Assembly: GCA_015478765.1 (NCBI GenBank)
Contig: JADMKR010000050.1
Location: 1 to 6,403, forward strand
DNA length: 6,403 nucleotides
Source of the DNA: Flavobacterium sp.
Lineage (GTDB): Bacteria > Bacteroidota > Bacteroidia > Flavobacteriales > Flavobacteriaceae
Reading direction: 5' to 3'
Each line of letters begins with the position of its first letter. The first letter of the stretch is position 1. The notes beneath the pieces were generated by a model that was given only the letters and a program-made list of their open reading frames with translations, had not been told where the DNA came from and did no database searches. A program made the position numbers and the translations under genes. Shown here piece by piece: positions 1-4,618 of this stretch.

Positions 1-44
1 AAAAAGGAAGCCCATCCCAGAATTGTATTTTTATTCATCCCCAT
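1..44 (-). CDS. Possible 5' end of a leftward gene (partial, runs off left edge)
   Basis: On the minus strand an ATG at 44 opens a frame that stays open to the window edge, reading MGMNKNTILGWASF; a second ATG lies at 38 and an in-frame stop (TAA, 59-57) lies just upstream, so the start must be 38, 44 or a GTG at 53. Only about 14 residues are visible, so the product cannot be named. The short polar start followed by hydrophobic residues would suit a membrane or exported protein. The main support is a well-formed Bacteroidota promoter at 71-102 whose predicted start site gives a leader of roughly 23 nt. It would be divergent from the DUF3185 gene. It may instead be a chance frame, as 14 codons alone prove little. 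Confidence 0.35.
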   Translation of the reverse strand, partial: MGMNKNTILGWASF

Positions 45-70
45 TATTCGCACTGTTTATCGATCGGGTG

Positions 71-102
71 CAAATATCGGGAATTAAATCAAGTTGGGCA
101 AT
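71..102 (-). promoter_or_regulatory. Putative Bacteroidota sigma promoter reading leftward
   Basis: On the minus strand ATTG (102-99), a 20-nt spacer and GATATTTG (78-71) resemble the phylum consensus TTTG-N19-21-TAnnTTTG, with one mismatch in each box. The predicted transcription start is near 67, about 23 nt before the ATG at 44. It is the best evidence that a leftward gene starts at the window edge. Confidence 0.45.
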
Positions 103-203
103 CATTCACGTAATGACAGATTGTCAATTTGGAAAGCAATTAGGCTTCAATCGGGAATCTGAAATAAAAAAAGCTTACATTTATGAATCACAAATACTTA
201 AAT

Positions 204-407
204 ATGGATACCAAGCGAATGTTGAGCATTGTTTTATTGGTTATTGGGATTTTACTGATTGGTTTTGGTGTCAACAGCATGAACTCGACAGGTTCTGAAA
301 TTGCGGAAATCTTCGGCCAGGAAGATACCAGCGGAATGTTCAGCGTTGGTGTAGGCGCGCTTCTCGCCATTGTAGGAGTCGTGTTGCTTGTTGGCAAAAA
401 GAGATAA
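204..407 (+). CDS. Small two-helix membrane protein, DUF3185-like
   Basis: The 67-residue protein has two hydrophobic helices, about residues 5-23 (LSIVLLVIGILLIGFGV) and 45-63 (MFSVGVGALLAIVGVVLLV). They are joined by a polar loop containing NSTGSEIAEIFGQ and followed by a GKKR tail. The length, paired helices and NS..S...F.G loop resemble DUF3185 inner-membrane proteins, whose function is unknown. I chose ATG 204 because family members begin a few residues before helix 1; ATG 183 in the same frame would add MNHKYLN. No Shine-Dalgarno is visible. A weak -7-like box, TACATTTA at 176-183, would give a short leader only for the 204 start. Its stop (405-407) touches the stop of holA on the other strand, so there is no room for a terminator between them. 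Confidence 0.75.
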   Translation: MDTKRMLSIVLLVIGILLIGFGVNSMNSTGSEIAEIFGQEDTSGMFSVGVGALLAIVGVVLLVGKKR

Positions 408-1409
408 TTACGCAAATATCTTAAAAAGCATTTCCTTCATCAAATCGCCCGATGATGTGGTGGCACCTACACCCTTTCCCTTCACATCGATGTCGCGTAA
501 GGTGGCAACCACGTGACTGACTTTTTTCATCGGATAATTTTTTACGGCAAGAATATATTCGTCCAAAAAATACGGAGAAACTCCCAGGGCAGCGGCAACA
601 TTCTTCGGACTTTTATCTTTAAGTCCGTGATACTGCAGCAGTTGTGAAAAGAACTGAAAAATTAATCCGGTTGTCATTACAAGGGGATGATTTTTCGGAT
701 TTTCAGCAAAATAATGAACTATTTGATATGCTTGTTTTTGGTTTCGTGCACCAATGGCTTTGCGCAGTTCGTAGATGTTATAATCTTTACTGAAACCAAT
801 ATTATCTTCGATGACTTGCGGTGTTATCGTACTTCCGGGCGGCAGTACAATTTCAAGCTTGCCCAATTCATTGCTTATTTTTTCAAGGTCATTCCCCAGA
901 AATTCAACCAGTATTGCTGCGGCTTTTGGTTCGATCGAGTACCCACGGCCCGCGAGCACGCGCTTTATCCAATCGGCTACCTTATTCTCGTACAATTTTT
1001 TGCCGGAAAAAACCACGCCTTTTTCCATGCAGCTTTTAACCAGCTTTTTGCGTTTGTCAATAGTTTTGTATTTATAACAAATTACCAGCACTGTTGATGG
1101 CATCAGATTTTGAACATAGGCGCCCAGATTTTCAATCGTACGTGAAAGTTCCTGCGCTTCGCGGACAATAACCACCTGACGTTCGGCCATCATTGGAAAA
1201 CGCCGGGAAATACTTATGATGTCGTCTATAGATACATCGCGACCGTACACAATGGTTTGATTGAAACTCTTCTCGTCCTCAGTCAAAATATTCTGCTCAA
1301 TATAATCCGAGATTTTATCGATGTAATAAGGTTCCTCACCCATTAGCAGATACACCGGTTTGATGCGGCCCGCTTTTATATCATTAACAATTTTAACTGC
1401 GTCGTCCAT
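408..1409 (-). CDS. holA: DNA polymerase III subunit delta
   Basis: Delta is the clamp-loader subunit that opens the sliding clamp so it can be loaded on primed DNA; it acts with delta' and the tau/gamma ATPase in the cytoplasm. From ATG 1409 the protein has 333 residues, typical for HolA. The domain I start has the family signature KPVYLLMGEEPYYID (17-31), then RRFPMMAERQVVIVREA (69-85). LGNDLEKISNELGKL (171-185) marks the end of domain II, and NIYELRKAIG (211-220) and FQFFSQLLQYH (251-261) lie in the helical C-terminal domain. The frame is open up to a TTG at 1454, but residues before MDDAVKIVNDIKAG are unlike the family, so ATG 1409 is preferred. It is divergent from the HsdR-N gene (62-bp gap) and stop-to-stop with the DUF3185 gene. 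Nothing is missing or disrupted. Confidence 0.95.
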   Translation of the reverse strand: MDDAVKIVNDIKAGRIKPVYLLMGEEPYYIDKISDYIEQNILTEDEKSFNQTIVYGRDVSIDDIISISRRFPMMAERQVVIVREAQELSRTIENLGAYVQNLMPSTVLVICYKYKTIDKRKKLVKSCMEKGVVFSGKKLYENKVADWIKRVLAGRGYSIEPKAAAILVEFLGNDLEKISNELGKLEIVLPPGSTITPQVIEDNIGFSKDYNIYELRKAIGARNQKQAYQIVHYFAENPKNHPLVMTTGLIFQFFSQLLQYHGLKDKSPKNVAAALGVSPYFLDEYILAVKNYPMKKVSHVVATLRDIDVKGKGVGATTSSGDLMKEMLFKIFA

Positions 1410-1438
1410 GAAAATAAGACTGTTTACCTGGTTGCCGG

Positions 1439-1468
1439 TTTTCAGACAACTCAAAAAATGTATATTTG
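1439..1468 (+). promoter_or_regulatory. Promoter of the HsdR-N/glycosyltransferase unit, probably giving a leaderless mRNA
   Basis: TATATTTG at 1461-1468 matches the Bacteroidota -7 consensus TAnnTTTG perfectly. A weaker -33 element, TTTT at 1439-1442 (or TTTC at 1440-1443), lies 17-18 nt upstream. If the box is centred at -7, transcription starts at about 1472, which is the A of the ATG of the downstream gene. Exact start placement is inference, good to a few bases. Confidence 0.55.
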
Positions 1469-1486
1469 CGGATGCAGCAACTGAAT
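1455..1486 (-). promoter_or_regulatory. Weak candidate promoter for holA
   Basis: On the minus strand ATTC (1486-1483), 20 nt and TACATTTT (1462-1455) partly match the phylum consensus. It would give a leader of about 42 nt before ATG 1409. Its -7 box overlaps the -7 box of the rightward promoter by two bases. The match is imperfect in both boxes and A/T-rich DNA gives such hits by chance, so this is only a candidate. Confidence 0.2.
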
Positions 1487-1921
1487 TTCGACCACTACCC
1501 GTTTCGGTTCAAAAATAGCGAAAATAAACCTGCGATCTTCGACGAAATCCGCAAAAAGTTCGTGATTCTAAATCCGGAAGAATGGGTTCGCCAGCATGTT
1601 GTTCAATATCTGATTCATGACAAAAAGTATCCGAAATCGCTTATCAACGTCGAGAAACTTCTCAAGGTCAACGGCATGACGCGACGATACGACTGTGTTG
1701 TTTTCAACACCGATGGAACTATTAATATCCTTGTAGAATGCAAGGCGCCCAACATACCGATTTCACAGTTAACATTCGACCAGATTGCCCGATATAATAT
1801 GACCCTCAAAGCCGATTTGCTGATGGTGACCAATGGGTATGAACACTTTTTCTGCCGGATGGATTTCGAGAATCAGAAGTATGTATTTCTTGAAAATCTG
1901 CCCAACTATCAATTATCATGA
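1472..1921 (+). CDS. Stand-alone HsdR N-terminal-type PD-(D/E)XK nuclease domain protein
   Basis: The 149-residue protein consists of little more than the nuclease domain found at the N-terminus of type I restriction HsdR subunits (Pfam HSDR_N_2 type). The catalytic pattern is readable: E61 in the N-terminal helix region, D74 in RRYDCVVF, E89 and K91 in LVECKAP, and Q104-x3-Y108 (FDQIARY), matching the RecB/HsdR-like QxxxY motif. All metal-binding residues appear intact, so it could cut DNA, but this is inference. There is no helicase/translocase region and no HsdM or HsdS gene in the window. Start: ATG 1472 is the only ATG before residue 70; a TTG at 1466 lies inside the promoter box. Its TGA overlaps the ATG of the glycosyltransferase (ATGA), implying co-transcription. 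Similar genes beside holA are, to my knowledge, common in Bacteroidota with no established role. Confidence 0.9.
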   Translation: MQQLNFDHYPFRFKNSENKPAIFDEIRKKFVILNPEEWVRQHVVQYLIHDKKYPKSLINVEKLLKVNGMTRRYDCVVFNTDGTINILVECKAPNIPISQLTFDQIARYNMTLKADLLMVTNGYEHFFCRMDFENQKYVFLENLPNYQLS

Positions 1922-2910
1922 AAGTAGCGATCGTCATACTCAACTGGAATGGCCGTGAGTTGTTGCAGAAATTCCTTCCGGCGGTGGTTCTGCATTCGGC
2001 GGAGGCCGATATTTATGTGGCCGACAATGCTTCTTCCGATGATTCCATCGCATTTATCTCCGAGAATTTCCCTTCTGTGCGAATCATTCGCAACCGGGAA
2101 AATTTCGGATTCGCCCTGGGTTATAATGAAGCTTTAAAATCTGTTGACGCCGATATTTTTGCGTTGCTGAATTCGGATGTACTGGTCACTGAAAACTGGC
2201 TTGACCCAATTATTGCCGAATTTAAATGCGACCAACAAATCAGCATAATTCAGCCTAAAATAAAGGACTATAAGAACCGGGAATTATTTGAATACGCCGG
2301 CGCGGCAGGTGGATTTATTGATAAATACGGCTATGCGTTCTGTCGCGGCCGAATTTTCGAAAGTATCGAAACCGATCACGGCCAATATGACGATAATTGC
2401 ACCATTTTTTGGGCAACGGGAGCCTGCATGTTTGTTCGCAAAGAAGTTTTTGCGTCTCTAAACGGATTCGATGCCGATTTCTTCGCTCACCAAGAAGAAA
2501 TAGACTTCTGCTGGCGGGCTTATAACGTGGGAATGAAAGCGCGATATGTCGCTCAGTCGGTTGTTTATCATGTTGGCGGCGCCACCTTAAATGTTTCGCA
2601 TCCGCGGAAGACTTTTCTGAATTTTCGCAATTCGCTGTTAATGCTTCATAAGAATCTCCCAGGTGAAAACCTGTATGCGATTTTATTCGTTCGACTGATA
2701 CTCGATGGCATTGCCGGCGTGCGATTTCTTTTTCAGGGGAAGCCACGCCATATGGCAGCTGTCATTCAAGCACACTTCTCGTTTTACAGGCTGTTCAGTT
2801 CCAACCACCTAAAACGACACCAATCTCAAAAAGGTGACTATTTTGCTGTGAATAGTATCGTAAAGAATTACTTTTTAAGAAAAATTAGCAAATATAATAA
2901 GCTCTTTTAA
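1918..2910 (+). CDS. Family 2 glycosyltransferase (WbbL/rhamnosyltransferase-like)
   Basis: This 330-residue protein is a GT-A fold inverting glycosyltransferase that would transfer a sugar from a nucleotide-sugar donor to a growing glycan at the cytoplasmic face of the membrane. Visible motifs are VAIVILNWNG (3-12) at the nucleotide-binding start, ADNASSDDS (35-43), and RENFGFALGYN (60-70). The metal-binding LNSDV (84-88) follows, then ATGACMFVRKEVF (166-178) and the catalytic-base region HQEEIDFCWRA (191-201). HVGGATL (218-224) and NFRNSLLML (235-243) are typical of WbbL-like enzymes. A hydrophobic stretch at about 253-272 may associate with the membrane. The basic C-terminus, ending near 330, is unremarkable. 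Its ATG lies in the stop of the preceding nuclease gene, which suggests translational coupling. The acceptor and sugar cannot be told from sequence, and no polysaccharide cluster surrounds it. Confidence 0.92.
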   Translation: MKVAIVILNWNGRELLQKFLPAVVLHSAEADIYVADNASSDDSIAFISENFPSVRIIRNRENFGFALGYNEALKSVDADIFALLNSDVLVTENWLDPIIAEFKCDQQISIIQPKIKDYKNRELFEYAGAAGGFIDKYGYAFCRGRIFESIETDHGQYDDNCTIFWATGACMFVRKEVFASLNGFDADFFAHQEEIDFCWRAYNVGMKARYVAQSVVYHVGGATLNVSHPRKTFLNFRNSLLMLHKNLPGENLYAILFVRLILDGIAGVRFLFQGKPRHMAAVIQAHFSFYRLFSSNHLKRHQSQKGDYFAVNSIVKNYFLRKISKYNKLF

Positions 2911-2954
2911 CATTCTTTTAAGCGGGGCGGCCCAAATAGACGGGTTTTAAGTCC

Positions 2955-2962
2955 TAATTTTG
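2955..2962 (+). promoter_or_regulatory. -7 promoter box upstream of the OmpA-type lipoprotein
   Basis: TAATTTTG at 2955-2962 matches TAnnTTTG perfectly and lies 29 nt before the ATG at 2992, giving an A/T-rich leader of about 26 nt. No good TTTG-like -33 element is found 17-21 nt upstream, where the sequence is G/C-rich. The gene may therefore also be read from the upstream unit, as no terminator separates it from the glycosyltransferase. Confidence 0.45.
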
Positions 2963-2991
2963 TAGGTTATAAACCCTAAAAAATTCAATTT

Positions 2992-3840
2992 ATGAAAAAA
3001 GCCATTTTAGCTTTGTCCGTCGTAGCTATGCTAAGTACGTCGTGCGGTACAAAAAAGAAAATTGCTGCATTGGAAGCACAGAACAAGGAGATTCAGGATA
3101 TGTTGAATTCGACCACAGTTAAGTTAAATACCTGTCTGGCTGAGAAAGACGCAGTATCGTCACAATTGGACTTTTTGAAAAAGAACAATACCGATTTGAT
3201 TAATACAGTAGGTAATGTCACAACATTATCGTCGAAAGGTGCCGAGAACCTGGAGCGATCATTGGAAAGCTTGAAAGAGAAAGATCTTAAGATTACACGT
3301 TTACAGGATGCTCTTACCAAGAAAGACAGCGTTACTTTGGCATTGGTAACCAGTTTGAAGAGTGTAGTAGGAATGAATGATGAGGACATTGAAATCAATG
3401 TTGAAAAAGGCGTTGTGTTCATTTCCATCTCCGACAAAATGCTTTTCAAGAGCGGTAGCTACATCGTAAACGACCGAGCAAAAGAAGTGTTGGGTAAGGT
3501 TGCGAAAGTTATCAAGAACAAGCCTGATTTCGAATGTATGGTTGAAGGCCACACCGACAATGTTCCTTATATAGGTAATGGCGTTTTAATTGACAACTGG
3601 GATTTGAGCGTGAAACGTGCGACGTCTATCATCAGAGTTCTGACCAAAGATCACGGTGTTCCACCAAAGCAGCTTATAGCAGCCGGACGAGGCGAGTTTA
3701 TTCCGCTTGTGGATAATAATACGGCCGAAAACCGTGCGACAAATAGAAGAACCCGAATTGTTGTTCTTCCTAAAATCGACCAGTTTTATGACATGATCGA
3801 AAAAGAAATGAAAAACCAAAAAGCAGGTCTGAGAAACTAA
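2992..3840 (+). CDS. OmpA-family peptidoglycan-binding lipoprotein
   Basis: The 282-residue protein starts with a lipoprotein signal peptide (MKKAILALSVVAMLSTSC) with probable lipidation at C18. The charged GTKKK after it lacks the acidic surface-export signature known in Bacteroidota, so a periplasm-facing outer-membrane anchor is likely. Residues 22-110 are charged, heptad-like and probably coiled coil. A C-terminal OmpA/MotB domain (about 132-260) carries the peptidoglycan-contact signatures EGHTDN (185-190), NWDLSVKRA (202-210), AAGRGEF (230-236) and ENRATNRRTRI (246-256). Such proteins tether the outer membrane to the wall. The 20-residue tail after the domain is short and charged. ATG 2992 is clear from the signal peptide and the A-rich leader. 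It has its own -7 box and a strong terminator after it. It is not an OmpA barrel porin: no beta-barrel region is present. Confidence 0.93.
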   Translation: MKKAILALSVVAMLSTSCGTKKKIAALEAQNKEIQDMLNSTTVKLNTCLAEKDAVSSQLDFLKKNNTDLINTVGNVTTLSSKGAENLERSLESLKEKDLKITRLQDALTKKDSVTLALVTSLKSVVGMNDEDIEINVEKGVVFISISDKMLFKSGSYIVNDRAKEVLGKVAKVIKNKPDFECMVEGHTDNVPYIGNGVLIDNWDLSVKRATSIIRVLTKDHGVPPKQLIAAGRGEFIPLVDNNTAENRATNRRTRIVVLPKIDQFYDMIEKEMKNQKAGLRN

Positions 3841-3860
3841 CTCCTGGTAAAATTCTAAGA

Positions 3861-3887
3861 CGCCTCCAATTGGGGGCGTTTTTTTTT
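3861..3887 (+). terminator. Rho-independent terminator after the OmpA-type gene
   Basis: CGCCTCC (3861-3867) pairs with GGGGGCG (3872-3878), including one T-G wobble, around an AATT loop, and is followed by nine T residues (3879-3887). It begins 20 nt after the OmpA stop. On the minus strand the hairpin would be followed only by TCTTAGAATTTT, a poor U-tract, so it serves mainly the rightward genes. Confidence 0.9.
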
Positions 3888-3949
3888 GGTGCCGACCGTT
3901 CCATTTCTTCGATGTTTAAAACAAAAGGATAACTATTTTACCAATACCC

Positions 3950-3970
3950 TGCACCTCGAACGCTGCACCT
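3950..3970. repeat. Short degenerate 7-bp-period repeat
   Basis: TGCACCT occurs at 3950-3956 and 3964-3970, exactly 14 bp apart. Read on the minus strand the stretch is AGGTGCA GCGTTCG AGGTGCA GGGTATT, four heptamers sharing G3 and T4. It lies directly after the stop codon of the YciO-type gene, in the convergent gap. Function is unknown and it is short enough to be chance. Confidence 0.35.
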
Positions 3971-3973
3971 TAT

Positions 3974-4594
3974 TTAAAAAATATCCGGATCTCCCTTTCC
4001 AACACGTAATACCTCGGGCTCATCACCTGATAAATCAATTATCGTAGATGGCTGATTGTCGCCATAACCTCCGTCAATCACTGCATCAACAAGATTTTGC
4101 CACTTTTCGAAAATCAACTCTGGGTCGGTCGAATACTCCAATACTTCATCTTCGTCGTAAATCGATGTCGACACAATTGGGTTTCCCAACTGCCGCACAA
4201 TCTCCAATGCAATCGAATTATCCGGTACACGGATACCGACTGTGGTTTTCTTCTTAAATTCCCGTGGAAGTTTGTTGTTCCCCGGCAAGATAAAAGTATA
4301 GGCTCCCGGCAAAGCCTTCTTCAAAAGTTTAAATGTGGACGTACTGATTTGTTTCACATAATCCGATAAATTGCTCAGGTCGTGGCATACGAATGAGAAG
4401 TTAGCCTTGTCGAGTTTGATGCCCTTAATCTTCGCTATTTTCTCCAAAGCGCGCGAATTTGTTATATCACAACCCAAGCCATACACCGTATCGGTAGGAT
4501 AAATTATGAGTCCGCCTTCGCGCAAAATCTTAACGACCTTGGCAACTGCGGCCGGATTGGGGTTCTCGGGATAAATTTTTATGAATTGCGACAT
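3974..4594 (-). CDS. yciO: YrdC/Sua5-family protein, YciO subtype
   Basis: The 206-residue protein has the YrdC fold, which binds ATP, threonine and RNA; TsaC/Sua5 members make threonylcarbamoyl-AMP for the t6A modification of tRNA. Motifs are YPTDTVYGLGC (32-42), PGAYTFILPG (96-105), VGIRVPDN (119-126) and GGYGDNQPSTIIDL (175-188). The start MSQFIKIYPENPN closely resembles E. coli YciO, as does the single-domain length. TsaC-type residues differ: the KxRP loop is replaced by KIKGIKLDKANF (55-66), and the SxN motif reads STSIY (142-146). Databases will often call it L-threonylcarbamoyladenylate synthase; E. coli YciO does not replace TsaC, so that activity is doubtful here. ATG 4594 is preferred to TTG 4606. 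It follows the helicase gene by 24 bp with no promoter seen, so it is probably co-transcribed. Confidence 0.88.
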   Translation of the reverse strand: MSQFIKIYPENPNPAAVAKVVKILREGGLIIYPTDTVYGLGCDITNSRALEKIAKIKGIKLDKANFSFVCHDLSNLSDYVKQISTSTFKLLKKALPGAYTFILPGNNKLPREFKKKTTVGIRVPDNSIALEIVRQLGNPIVSTSIYDEDEVLEYSTDPELIFEKWQNLVDAVIDGGYGDNQPSTIIDLSGDEPEVLRVGKGDPDIF

Positions 4595-4618
4595 TTTATT
4601 CTGCAAGTTATATTCAAG

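Noticed and set aside
2..298. Open plus-strand frame from the left edge (99 codons)
   Set aside because: It overlaps the DUF3185 gene by about 95 bases in another frame, has no recognisable motif, starts only at a TTG inside the window, and competes with a good leftward promoter on the other strand.
687..1097. 136-codon frame opposite holA
   Set aside because: It lies wholly antisense to a clear holA; the protein is a low-complexity, Phe/Cys-rich shadow without motifs.
1410..1454. Longer holA start (TTG 1454)
   Set aside because: The extra 15 residues are not family-like, and the extension would reach into the rightward promoter; ATG 1409 begins right at the conserved N-terminus.
1472..1921. 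Remnant of a type I restriction-modification system
   Set aside because: The domain is complete with intact catalytic residues and normal ends; no fragments of HsdM, HsdS or an HsdR helicase follow, so a stand-alone protein fits better than decay.
2315..2746. 143-codon frame opposite the glycosyltransferase
   Set aside because: It is antisense to a confident family 2 glycosyltransferase and is rich in Arg/His/Ser as expected for a shadow frame.
2903..2951. Three copies of TTTTAA(G) and a GGGCGGCCC palindrome between the glycosyltransferase and OmpA-type genes, considered as terminator or operator
   Set aside because: The palindrome has a one-base centre and no T-tract next to it, and the TTTTAA copies are irregularly spaced (11 and 29 bp) in A/T-rich DNA.
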